Positions 15,369 to 22,514 of a stretch of 22,514 bases of DNA are shown here, piece after piece; positions within the stretch are counted from its first letter, which is position 1, and every line of letters starts with the position of its first letter. This stretch comes from UMGS1279 sp045577495 (lineage in GTDB: Bacteria > Bacillota > Clostridia > Oscillospirales > Acutalibacteraceae): assembly GCA_045577495.1 (NCBI GenBank), contig JAZNIK010000002.1, positions 1-22,514 on the forward strand, written 5' to 3'. Position numbers and translations under genes: made by a program. The notes under the pieces were generated by a model that worked only from the letters and a program-made list of their open reading frames with translations, was not told where the DNA came from and made no database searches.

Positions 15369-16571
15369 TTAGTTAGTATAATTATCAAAATATCCTTGAA
15401 CATAAACAACGGGGGTACCCTTATCACCCGAGCCGCTTGTTAAGTCGCTAAGTGAACCGATAAGGTCGGTAAGCTGACGTGGGGTTGTGCCTTGAGCCGC
15501 CATATTACCAACAAGACTGCTACCATCTTTGGCTTTAATGCTTTCGGAAATAGCTTTTTTAAGTTCTTCACCCGAAAGGTCTTTAAAATCATTATCGGCG
15601 AGATATTTTAGTTTAAGCTCGTTTGGTGTACCAATCAAGCCGTCGGTGAAAGCGGGGGAAACAACGGGGTCTGCGAGTTCCCAAATTTTTCCTTTAGGGT
15701 CTTTAAATGCGCCGTCGCCGTAAACCATAACCTCAACATGCTTGCCTGTGGCTTCGAGCATTTTAGATTGAATTTCCTCAACGAGACCTTGACAATCCCT
15801 TGGGAAAAGTTTAACAGTATCCTCGGTGGATTTGTTAGAACCCAAAAGACCATAGTTCTCGTTACAACCGCTACCATTTACAGATGAGCTTAAAATATCG
15901 TCAAGACCGCAAACAACCTTTGCACCTGCCGCCTTTAAAAAACGCTTTGTACGCGCGCGGGTGTGAATGTCGCAGGTAAGAACACAGTCGGTGTAGTCTA
16001 AAATTGCTTTTGCCTGATTAGCAAAGATAATTTCAACATCGCAACCCATCTCACGAATAAGGTTGCCGTAGTATTCAACATAGTCAACGCCTGTAAACTC
16101 CAACTTCTGAACGCCAAATACCTCACGGTATCTCTCTAAAGAAAGAACGTCAGAATAAGGGTTAATGCCATATTCATCAATTAAATCGTAGGTTGCAAGA
16201 GAGTTGCCAACCTCATCAGATGGATAGCTGAGCATTAAAACGATTTTTTTAGCGCCTTTTGCAATACCGCGAAGACAAATTGCAAAACGGTTACGTGAAA
16301 GAATAGGGAAGATAACACCAATAGTCTCTCCGCCAAGCTTTGCTTTAACATCGGCTGCAATATTGTCAACAGATGCATAGTTGCCTTGCGCTCTTGCAAC
16401 GATGGATTCGGTAATCGAAATGACATCGCGGTCGCGGACCTCAAAGCCCTCGTACTCTGCTGCTTCAAGCACACTATTGGTTACGATGGTTGCAAGGTCA
16501 TCACCCTCGCGAATAATGGGGCAACGAATGCCTCGGGATACAGTACCAACTCTGCGTTCTTTTTGTTCCAT
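15369..16571 (-). CDS. CofE-like (coenzyme F420-0:L-glutamate ligase family) protein
   Basis: 400 aa. The N-terminal half matches the F420-0:gamma-glutamyl ligase fold: RGIRCPIIREGDDL (13-26), DRDVISITESIVARAQGNY (47-65) and LSRNRFAICLRGIAKGAKK (98-116). The family adds glutamate to F420 in archaea and actinobacteria, but relatives of this long form occur in Firmicutes without F420, so the real substrate is unknown. The ribosome site is AAAGGGGAT, and a promoter lies just upstream. The stop TAA overlaps an ATG (TAATG), and guaA follows, so the two are co-transcribed. The purine-synthesis partner may hint at a nucleotide- or cofactor-linked ligase, which is inference. Confidence 0.8.
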   Translation of the reverse strand: MEQKERRVGTVSRGIRCPIIREGDDLATIVTNSVLEAAEYEGFEVRDRDVISITESIVARAQGNYASVDNIAADVKAKLGGETIGVIFPILSRNRFAICLRGIAKGAKKIVLMLSYPSDEVGNSLATYDLIDEYGINPYSDVLSLERYREVFGVQKLEFTGVDYVEYYGNLIREMGCDVEIIFANQAKAILDYTDCVLTCDIHTRARTKRFLKAAGAKVVCGLDDILSSSVNGSGCNENYGLLGSNKSTEDTVKLFPRDCQGLVEEIQSKMLEATGKHVEVMVYGDGAFKDPKGKIWELADPVVSPAFTDGLIGTPNELKLKYLADNDFKDLSGEELKKAISESIKAKDGSSLVGNMAAQGTTPRQLTDLIGSLSDLTSGSGDKGTPVVYVQGYFDNYTN

Positions 16572-16605
16572 AAAAAATATCCCCTTTTTTTAAAAATACC
16601 TTTAT

Positions 16606-16634
16606 ATTTTACTCTAATTTTTGCTTAAAATCAA
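16606..16634 (-). promoter_or_regulatory. Promoter of the cofE-like/guaA operon
   Basis: On the minus strand TTGATT (16634-16629) and TAAAAT (16611-16606) are spaced by 17 nt, ending 34 nt before the start codon. No terminator separates it from the upstream cysteine-synthase-family gene, so read-through is also possible. Confidence 0.65.
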
Positions 16635-16648
16635 TAATTTTACAAAAA

Positions 16649-17575
16649 TTATTCAAATAACGGAGTAGAAAAATAGCGCTCAGCCGTATCAGGAAGAACC
16701 GTTACAACCGTTTTGCCTCTGCCAAGCTTTTTAGCAAGTTTGAGTGCGGCGGCAACATTTGTGCCACTGCTTATACCACACATTATACCCTCCTTTGAGG
16801 CGAGGGCTTTTGAGGTTTTAATGGCTTCATCATCCTTAACTATACATAAACCATCATATATATTTTGATTTAAAATAGCAGGGATTATACCATCACCAAT
16901 ACCCATTTGTATATGTGTGCCGATTGAACCGCCCGAAAGAATAGCGGCATTTTCGGGTTCAACCGCCCAAATTGTTATATCAGGATTAGCGGCTTTTAAA
17001 ACCTCGCCAATGCCCGTAATTGTTCCGCCTGTGCCAATACCCGAACAAAATCCGTGAATTTTGCCTTGCACCTGCTCTAAAATTTCTCTAGCGGTTTGAG
17101 AACGCTGAATAGCGGGGTTTGCGGGATTTTCAAACTGTTGCGGCACAAAAACCTTTTGGTTTTTTTCTTTCATATCAAGTGCGAGCTTTAAACATTCGTT
17201 AATACATTCACCGATATCACCCGCATCGTGCACCAAAATAACCTCTGCACCATAGTGGTTAACAAGTTTTCTTCTTTCCTCGCTTACCGAGTCGGGCATA
17301 ATAATTTTAACCTTATAACCACGAACGGCACCTACCAAAGCAAGACCAATACCTTGATTTCCGCTTGTTGGCTCAACAATGATTGTATCAGGACCGATAA
17401 GGCCTTTTTGCTCGGCATCTAATATCATATTAAAGGCTGTGCGTGTTTTGATTGAGCCACCAACATTAAGTCCCTCAAATTTCACTAGGATTTCGGCGCT
17501 ATCAGGCTCAACCATATTTTGAAGTCTTATTATGGGGGTATTCCCCAACGCATCTAAAATAGTATTACAAACCAT
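16649..17575 (-). CDS. cysK: Cysteine synthase family protein (O-acetylserine sulfhydrylase-like)
   Basis: 308-aa fold-type II PLP enzyme expected to make cysteine from O-acetylserine and sulfide. Motifs: GNTPIIRL (11-18), the Schiff-base Lys43 in GGSIKTR, the substrate loop PTSGNQG (69-75), the phosphate-binding GTGGTITG (181-188) and the C-terminal ERYFSTPLFE. ATG 17575 is chosen because GGAAAGG lies 10 nt upstream; the longer frame from 17605 lacks a site. Deviations from the textbook enzyme are KTR for KCR/KDR, SGNQG for SGNTG, and QRSQTAREI where many have H...TGPEI. A related beta-replacement reaction with another activated serine is therefore possible. It has its own promoter. Confidence 0.85.
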   Translation of the reverse strand: MVCNTILDALGNTPIIRLQNMVEPDSAEILVKFEGLNVGGSIKTRTAFNMILDAEQKGLIGPDTIIVEPTSGNQGIGLALVGAVRGYKVKIIMPDSVSEERRKLVNHYGAEVILVHDAGDIGECINECLKLALDMKEKNQKVFVPQQFENPANPAIQRSQTAREILEQVQGKIHGFCSGIGTGGTITGIGEVLKAANPDITIWAVEPENAAILSGGSIGTHIQMGIGDGIIPAILNQNIYDGLCIVKDDEAIKTSKALASKEGIMCGISSGTNVAAALKLAKKLGRGKTVVTVLPDTAERYFSTPLFE

Positions 17576-17619
17576 TATTTTAAAGCCTTTCCGTAAAATA
17601 AGCAATCATACAACAATAT

Positions 17620-17648
17620 ATTATAAAACAAATAGTATTGCTTTTCAA
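17620..17648 (-). promoter_or_regulatory. Promoter of the cysteine synthase gene
   Basis: On the minus strand TTGAAA (17648-17643) and the consensus TATAAT (17625-17620) are spaced by 17 nt. Initiation would be about 35-40 nt before the ATG at 17575. Confidence 0.75.
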
Positions 17649-17722
17649 TATCTATGATAGAAAAATCTTGAAAATACATATAAAATTTTTAGTGAATTTT
17701 GACGGATTATCGTTTTTATTGT

Positions 17723-17751
17723 TTGACAAAAATAGGTTTTATAGGTATAAT
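17723..17751 (+). promoter_or_regulatory. Consensus sigma-A promoter of the symporter gene
   Basis: TTGACA (17723-17728) and TATAAT (17746-17751) match the consensus exactly with a 17-nt spacer. It is divergent from the cysteine synthase promoter. No operator-like repeat is evident between them. Confidence 0.9.
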
Positions 17752-17789
17752 GTTGATGTTTGGTATATAATTATTTTTAGAGGTGTATT

Positions 17790-19211
17790 ATGGCTGTTAT
17801 TGGTGAATTTTTTTTAAAGATAATATCGCTAATATATAATTTTTTGTGGGGTGATTTGTTTACCCTTCGCTTTGGGGATTTTTCTATAGGTATTTCACTT
17901 TTGGTTATCCTACTTATATTAGGCGGATTATATTTTACTATTCGCACAAAGGTATTGCCTATCAGATGCTTTCCTGAAATGCTCCGCATTGCGGTAGAGA
18001 AGAATCTTAACAAAAAGGGCAGCACCCTTTCGGGTATGCAAACCTTAATGGTTTCTACTGCAACCAGAGTTGGTATGGGTAATATGGTTGGTGTTGTTGC
18101 GGCGATTTCTGCAGGTGGAGCAGGAGCGGTTTTTTGGATGTGGATAACCGCTTTAATCGGTTCCTCAACCGCCTTTGTTGAGGCAACATTAGCCCAAATA
18201 CATAAAGAAAAGGACCCTCTTTATGACGGATTTAGAGGTGGCCCTGCCTATTATATGCAAAAGTTTTTTGCTAAGGGTAAGGCGAGAAAAAGCATACTTG
18301 CCGTTTTATTTGCAATTTCGGGACTTGTTTGTTGGTGTGGCATCAGTCAGGTTATAAGCAACTCGGTATCTTCTGCATTTTATAATGCATTTGAAATACC
18401 ACCTATTATTTCAACTGTAGTTTTGGTTGCTATTAGTGCGGTGATTGTTCTTAGAAAAAACACAACCGTTAAGGTTCTGGATATTGTTGTTCCTATAATG
18501 GCTATTATCTATTTTTCAATAGCAATATTTATAATCATTAAAAATGCAGGTCAACTTCCTGCAGTATTACAGCGAATATTTGCAGAGGCTTTTGGGTTAA
18601 GACAGGTTGTTGCGGGCGGTTTTGGTGCGGCTTTAATGAATGGCGTTAAAAGAGGACTATTTTCTAATGAGGCGGGCTCAGGCTCTGCACCCTGTGCGGC
18701 CGCTGCAGCAGATGTAAGCCATCCTGCAAAATCAGGACTATTTCAAGGTTTTGGTGTGTTTATTGATACCATTGTTATCTGCACCTGCACTGCGATGATA
18801 ATGCTACTTGCACCTAGTGAGGCGTTAAGCGGACTTGAGGGTATGGCATTACTTCAAACCGCAATGCATTATCATTTTGGTGATGTAGGCGTTGTATTTA
18901 TAGCCATCACGCTTTGGCTTTTCTGTTTTTCAACCTTTATCGGTATACTTTTTTACGCAAGGTCAAATGTTTCTTTCTTGTTTGGTGACAAGTGGAAAGC
19001 TCAAACCATATATAAAATAATAGCTCTCGTAATGCTTTTTATAGGCGGACTAGCCACATATACATTTGTTTGGGATATTGGAGATATCGGCGTTGGACTT
19101 ATGACAATATTCAATATGATTGCAATAGTTCCAATGTCCGGCGAGGCGGTTGCTTCCCTAAACGAATATATGAAAATGCGTAAGGTGGAAAAACACAAGA
19201 AATGTGAATAA
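17790..19211 (+). CDS. AGCS family alanine/glycine:cation symporter
   Basis: 473-aa integral membrane protein that imports small neutral amino acids with sodium or protons. It is strongly hydrophobic with about ten or eleven membrane segments. The first long one is near residues 30-51 after a short amphipathic N-terminus. The family signature is visible at 92-118 (TRVGMGNMVGVV, then GGAGAVFWMW), as are GFRGGPAYYMQ (147-157) and GLFSNEAGSGSAP, which is typical of AGCS proteins. AGAGGTG precedes the ATG by 7 nt. It is a single-gene transcript between a consensus promoter and the long terminator downstream. The exact substrate (alanine, glycine or another) cannot be read from the sequence. Confidence 0.93.
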   Translation: MAVIGEFFLKIISLIYNFLWGDLFTLRFGDFSIGISLLVILLILGGLYFTIRTKVLPIRCFPEMLRIAVEKNLNKKGSTLSGMQTLMVSTATRVGMGNMVGVVAAISAGGAGAVFWMWITALIGSSTAFVEATLAQIHKEKDPLYDGFRGGPAYYMQKFFAKGKARKSILAVLFAISGLVCWCGISQVISNSVSSAFYNAFEIPPIISTVVLVAISAVIVLRKNTTVKVLDIVVPIMAIIYFSIAIFIIIKNAGQLPAVLQRIFAEAFGLRQVVAGGFGAALMNGVKRGLFSNEAGSGSAPCAAAAADVSHPAKSGLFQGFGVFIDTIVICTCTAMIMLLAPSEALSGLEGMALLQTAMHYHFGDVGVVFIAITLWLFCFSTFIGILFYARSNVSFLFGDKWKAQTIYKIIALVMLFIGGLATYTFVWDIGDIGVGLMTIFNMIAIVPMSGEAVASLNEYMKMRKVEKHKKCE

Positions 19212-19223
19212 ACATAATAGGCA

Positions 19224-19287
19224 GCAAAAAACAGACTCATAGGCGTTGTATCCTTACGGGTACAACGCCTATGAGTCTGTTTTTTGC
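19224..19287. terminator. Long bidirectional terminator hairpin
   Basis: Arms 19224-19253 and 19258-19287 pair over 30 bp with one T-G wobble and a 4-nt TTAC loop. The 5' arm carries A6 and the 3' arm T6, so it can terminate in both directions. It lies between the convergent symporter and alpha-galactosidase genes, 12 nt after one stop and 19 nt after the other. Confidence 0.93.
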
Positions 19288-19306
19288 TTAAATTCACCTT
19301 TAGTTT

Positions 19307-21496
19307 TTACTCTTTTTTCTCTTCAATTTCGATTACATAGCAATCATAAACGGCTTCTGCAAAATGATGGTTAGCTATATTAATACCAGCCTTCATAAGT
19401 CCGTCACCGGATGTGTCTTTGTAATCTCTTTCCCATTTAAAATACTCAAAGTTTATAGAGTAAAGCCTATCGGGGTCAAGACCTTTTGGTTTAAGATTAG
19501 GGGATACAAAACCGTAGCCAACATTATTAGCATAAACCAAAATAATGGATTTTTTCTTATCCTTGCTAACGTATTGAAAGGCTACTAAACCTGCGTTTTT
19601 GTCAAATGCTGAATTAAGTACATACATATCGCCAAGCTGAACTGTTTCTCGTATTTTTTTGTAGTAGTTTATATAGCCCTTTAATTCGTTAAGCTCTTCT
19701 TCACTTAAACGGCGCAAATCATATCCAATAGCAAGTGAGCCGTTAAATGCGGTTAGTGCCATACGTTTCATGCTAGCACATCTTCCACTAATCCAATATG
19801 GAGTATGATGAAAATGGCAACCGCCACCTGCCATTTTGGTAAGGTTTATTTTGGTAAAGCCTTCGTGCATTTGCAAAACATCAATAGGGTCTTGATTATC
19901 ACTGCGGTTTATTCTGGCGCACCATTTAGTAGTGGCAAGATCTCCTCTAAGCCCACCTGAAGCACAGTTCTCGATTAAAACGTGGGGGTATTTTTCGTTT
20001 ATAAAGCGAAGCAATCTTTGGAAGTTTTGAGCATATTTGATATAGATGCTTTTTTGTTTCTTTATTTCGGCCTCGGGCCAACCTGCTTGTGAAAAATAAC
20101 GGTTCATATCCCATTTTAAATGCTCAATATTTGCAGAGGATAAAAGCTTATCCAACCAATCGCGAGTAAACTCAAAAACATCTTCTCTGGCAAGGTTAAG
20201 GGTAAGCTGATTTCTTTTTTCCTCACGCTGACGAGTGGGATAGTTCATAACCCAATCGGGATGCTCTCTATAAAGGTCGCTATCGGGGTTAATCATTTCG
20301 GGCTCTACCCAAATACCAAATTTTATGCCCAAACTATTGATTTTATCCACAACGGGTTTTAGTCCGTTAGGGAATTTATCGGGGTCGGGAGTCCAGTCGC
20401 CAAGGCCTGCGTTATCGGTTTTTCTTCCCTTAAACCAACCATCATCAATTACAAGCATTTCAACGCCTAAATCGGCAAATTTTTCTGCTTGTGCTAAAAT
20501 AAGCTCCTCGCTAACATTAAAGGTAAAGGTTGACCAAGCGTTATATAAAACCGGCATCGCTTGATTTACAAAAGGTGTTTTGTTGGTTTTTCTTTGGTAA
20601 TCGTGAAGTTGACGATTAGCAGAACCAAAGCCCTCTGTTACAAAGCCACCTGTGAAAATTGGGGTTTCAAAACTTTCACCTGATTTTAATACTAATTCGT
20701 AATCAAAGTTTGAAATACCACCGGTAACCTTTGCAACCCTGTTAATATCTCTATAGATATGCATTCTCCAGTTAGAACTCCATTGTAAAGTCCCGAACCA
20801 TACATTACCGCTATGTTCGGTAGCGGTATAATCATCAATAGCAAAATAGGGAACGTTCTTAGTGCTAGAAACACCTGCCTTGCTTTCAAGCGTAATGGTG
20901 TTCAGACCAATATCGGCAGTTTTAACTTCATTCTCGTGACTCCAAGCACTACCCATATATGTAAGTCGTTGTTTATCAGCATAGGGCATAACCCAAGCGG
21001 CAGAATAAAATGTTTCAAGGGTTATATCCTCGGTGCCAAGGTTTTGAATAACTGTGTATCGGTCAATAATATCCAAACCTTCATAAATCTTATATACCAA
21101 TTTAACCGCAAAGGGATAAACCTCATCCTTAAGGGTTAAGGTGAGTGTGTTTGCATCATCGCTTATTTCATACGATTCATATTTTAAAACTGTATCGCGA
21201 ACTCCATCAGAGAAGGTTACTTTTAAACTTTCGTTATCATAAAATCTTCCGCCAAAGAAAGGATATTCTTCTCGCTGACGGTTAAGGTCACTATAAGGTG
21301 CCTCTAAAGTTCTTACCAATGTTCCAACGGGGATATCGTCGTGGCTTTTAAGTTTTTCGCCCCAATAAGCATTATTAACATATCCGTTTAAAATCTCAAT
21401 GGCATATGTGGTATTAGCTGTGTCGATGGCAAAAACATGGGTGTTTGTATCCTTGTTGTATTGGTTTTTGGCTTTTAAATAATATTTTATCGACAT
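19307..21496 (-). CDS. GH36 alpha-galactosidase
   Basis: 729-aa glycoside hydrolase family 36 enzyme, releasing terminal alpha-galactose from raffinose-type oligosaccharides. The N-terminal beta-sandwich domain runs to about residue 310. In the catalytic barrel, VIDDGWFKGR begins at 349, WTPDPDKFPNGLK is at 368-380 and GIWVEPEMI at 394-402. The nucleophile is D463 (KWDMNR), and ENCASGG is at 509-515. The acid/base is D533 (RSDNQD). There is no signal peptide, so it acts in the cytoplasm on imported sugars. AAAGGA lies 8 nt before the ATG. It is 12 nt downstream of the cupin gene and shares its promoter. No transporter or regulator gene for the substrate lies next to it in this window. Confidence 0.94.
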   Translation of the reverse strand: MSIKYYLKAKNQYNKDTNTHVFAIDTANTTYAIEILNGYVNNAYWGEKLKSHDDIPVGTLVRTLEAPYSDLNRQREEYPFFGGRFYDNESLKVTFSDGVRDTVLKYESYEISDDANTLTLTLKDEVYPFAVKLVYKIYEGLDIIDRYTVIQNLGTEDITLETFYSAAWVMPYADKQRLTYMGSAWSHENEVKTADIGLNTITLESKAGVSSTKNVPYFAIDDYTATEHSGNVWFGTLQWSSNWRMHIYRDINRVAKVTGGISNFDYELVLKSGESFETPIFTGGFVTEGFGSANRQLHDYQRKTNKTPFVNQAMPVLYNAWSTFTFNVSEELILAQAEKFADLGVEMLVIDDGWFKGRKTDNAGLGDWTPDPDKFPNGLKPVVDKINSLGIKFGIWVEPEMINPDSDLYREHPDWVMNYPTRQREEKRNQLTLNLAREDVFEFTRDWLDKLLSSANIEHLKWDMNRYFSQAGWPEAEIKKQKSIYIKYAQNFQRLLRFINEKYPHVLIENCASGGLRGDLATTKWCARINRSDNQDPIDVLQMHEGFTKINLTKMAGGGCHFHHTPYWISGRCASMKRMALTAFNGSLAIGYDLRRLSEEELNELKGYINYYKKIRETVQLGDMYVLNSAFDKNAGLVAFQYVSKDKKKSIILVYANNVGYGFVSPNLKPKGLDPDRLYSINFEYFKWERDYKDTSGDGLMKAGINIANHHFAEAVYDCYVIEIEEKKE

Positions 21497-21508
21497 AATA
21501 ATATTCCT

Positions 21509-21913
21509 TTATTTACAGAGTTTACGTATAATTTCTCTTTGTTCCTCGGTAATATCAACTATGGGAGAATTGCTTAAATCCGTATCTGCATTTTCTACTA
21601 TTGCAACGCTTGTGTTATCAAAAAATACGTGGGTATGCCAAGCACCTTTTTTTACGTTATACATAACATTAGGTTTCATATCAACTGCGGTAATTTCACC
21701 AGGTTTATCCCCAAAATCTGCTAAAAGCAAAACACATCTTCCGCTAAGCAAAATAAAAACCTCATCTGTTTCATCGTGCTTTTGAAAATATGTAAGACCA
21801 TCTACTGTTGTTTTTGGTCCATCATTCATAAATGCAACACGCCATTTATCAAATGTTACAAGTGTTTTGTATCCGTTTTCTTTATGTTCGTGTGCTTCAA
21901 TGGGAGTATTCAT
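21509..21913 (-). CDS. Small cupin protein upstream of alpha-galactosidase
   Basis: 134-aa single-domain cupin. ATG 21913 is chosen because GAGGT precedes it by 6 nt; the upstream in-frame TTG at 21928 is itself part of that region. The beta-barrel core runs over residues ~40-110 with the first motif HDETDEVFILLSG (46-58) and a second WHTHVFF (92-98). H46, E51, H93 and H95 are possible metal ligands. The function is unknown. Co-transcription with a GH36 enzyme suggests a sugar-binding, epimerase-like or sensing role, as inferred from context. No DNA-binding domain is present. Confidence 0.8.
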   Translation of the reverse strand: MNTPIEAHEHKENGYKTLVTFDKWRVAFMNDGPKTTVDGLTYFQKHDETDEVFILLSGRCVLLLADFGDKPGEITAVDMKPNVMYNVKKGAWHTHVFFDNTSVAIVENADTDLSNSPIVDITEEQREIIRKLCK

Positions 21914-21930
21914 TTTATTACCTCGCAAAA

Positions 21931-21962
21931 AAAGATTGATAAGATATATCTTATCAATCTTT
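21931..21962. repeat. Perfect 32-nt palindrome at the cupin/GH36 transcription start
   Basis: The halves 21931-21946 and 21947-21962 (TATCTTATCAATCTTT) are exact reverse complements with no spacer. It begins right after the -10 box on the minus strand and is followed there by further Ts (T7 in all), 5 nt before the ribosome site. It could be a repressor operator or a start-proximal terminator-like hairpin. Confidence 0.9.
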
Positions 21963-21990
21963 AGTATAACATATTTAATAACATTGTAAA
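21963..21990 (-). promoter_or_regulatory. Promoter of the cupin/alpha-galactosidase operon
   Basis: On the minus strand TTTACA (21990-21985) and TATACT (21968-21963) are separated by 16 nt. Initiation would fall inside the first half of the 32-nt palindrome. Confidence 0.75.
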
Positions 21991-22031
21991 GATAAAAAGT
22001 TACGGAAAACTTCTCGTTTGTTTTGAACTTT

Positions 22032-22514
22032 TTATTCCCAATATTTTCTATCTAAACTTCTAAACTGAATTGCCTGTGAAATATGTGAAACATCAATTTT
22101 TTCGCAGCCGTCTAAATCGGCAAGGGTGCGAGAAACCTTAAGCAATCTGTCATACGCTCTGCCCGAAAGCCCCATACTTTTGAATGCCGCTTCCAAAATG
22201 TTCTCTGCCTCGCTTGTTAGTACGCAATACTTTTTAAGCAGAGCAGGGGTAAGCCTTGCGTTGCAGGTGATATTTTCGCCTTTATAACGCTCGTTTTGTA
22301 TTTGCCTTGCCTTATCAACCCGTGCCTTAATATCTTTTGATGTTTCTTCCTTTGCGCTATCTTGAAGTTCCTCATATTTTACGGGTGGAACTTCTACGTG
22401 AATATCAAGTCGGTCAAGCATCGGCCCCGAAATTCTGTTTAAATACTTATGCACCATATTGGATGAGCAGGTACAGGGCTTTGTGGGATGTCCGTAAAAA
22501 CCGCAGGGACAAGG
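22032..22514 (-). CDS. ComM/YifB-type Mg-chelatase-family AAA ATPase (C-terminal part)
   Basis: The last 160 residues of a protein whose start lies beyond the right edge. The frame is open to 22514: the bases beyond the first internal Met at 22457 encode the family's four-Cys segment (CPCGFYG, then CTC). The sensor region NRISGPMLDRLDIHVEVP follows, and then the C-terminal helical Mg_chelatase_C domain (GLSGRAYDRLLKVSRTLADL, then FRSLDRKYW at the end). Family members help branch migration during natural transformation (ComM of Haemophilus). In Firmicutes the role is less clear. Full-length proteins are about 500 aa. No convincing terminator follows the stop. Confidence 0.92.
   Translation of the reverse strand, partial: PCPCGFYGHPTKPCTCSSNMVHKYLNRISGPMLDRLDIHVEVPPVKYEELQDSAKEETSKDIKARVDKARQIQNERYKGENITCNARLTPALLKKYCVLTSEAENILEAAFKSMGLSGRAYDRLLKVSRTLADLDGCEKIDVSHISQAIQFRSLDRKYWE

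Noticed and set aside
21991..22031. Terminator of the ComM-like gene (AAAAAGTT...AACTTTTT)
   Set aside because: Only an 8-bp A/T-rich stem with a loop of about 24 nt could be drawn, which is too weak to call.
1..22514. CRISPR array, insertion sequence, prophage, tRNA or rRNA genes
   Set aside because: I saw no regularly spaced repeats, transposase or phage-like frames, and no cloverleaf or rRNA-like sequence.

Overview
The window looks like chromosomal DNA of an anaerobic, low-GC member of the Firmicutes, most likely a gut or rumen clostridium of the Oscillospiraceae/Ruminococcaceae type. This rests on two T-box leaders, strong TTGACA/TATAAT-type promoters, AGGAGG-type ribosome sites, a ferredoxin-dependent 2-oxoacid oxidoreductase and AT-rich intergenic DNA. 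The assignment is inference, since no rRNA or other marker gene is present.

Left half, plus strand (1-14237). A 5'-truncated gene and a complete paralogue both encode an unusual fusion: XRE-type helix-turn-helix, then cupin, then AMP-forming acyl-CoA synthetase. The complete copy opens an operon behind a promoter and a T-box leader whose specifier reads as GUA (Val). The operon continues with a MinD-like P-loop ATPase, the four subunits of a branched-chain 2-oxoacid:ferredoxin oxidoreductase (ferredoxin, alpha, beta, gamma) and a branched-chain aminotransferase. A second promoter and T-box follow, with a specifier that reads as CUC (Leu). It controls a 2-isopropylmalate-synthase-like protein that has lost its catalytic motifs but kept its leucine-regulatory domain, a TIM-barrel/acyl-CoA-synthetase fusion, and an amidohydrolase. 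T-boxes switch genes on when an amino acid is scarce. The most economical reading is therefore biosynthetic: branched short-chain acids such as isobutyrate and isovalerate are taken to acyl-CoA, reductively carboxylated to the 2-oxo acid with reduced ferredoxin, and transaminated to valine and leucine.

Middle, minus strand (14328-17648). A CofE-like protein and a GMP synthetase without its glutaminase domain form an operon ending in a strong terminator. A cysteine-synthase-family gene with its own promoter lies upstream of it.

Right part. A plus-strand AGCS-type amino acid:cation symporter (17790-19211) has a consensus promoter. It converges on a minus-strand cupin and GH36 alpha-galactosidase operon, with a 30-bp bidirectional terminator hairpin between them. 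The cupin/GH36 promoter is followed at once by a perfect 32-nt palindrome. The window ends inside a ComM/YifB-type Mg-chelatase-family ATPase gene on the minus strand.

No tRNA, rRNA, insertion sequence, prophage or CRISPR array was seen.
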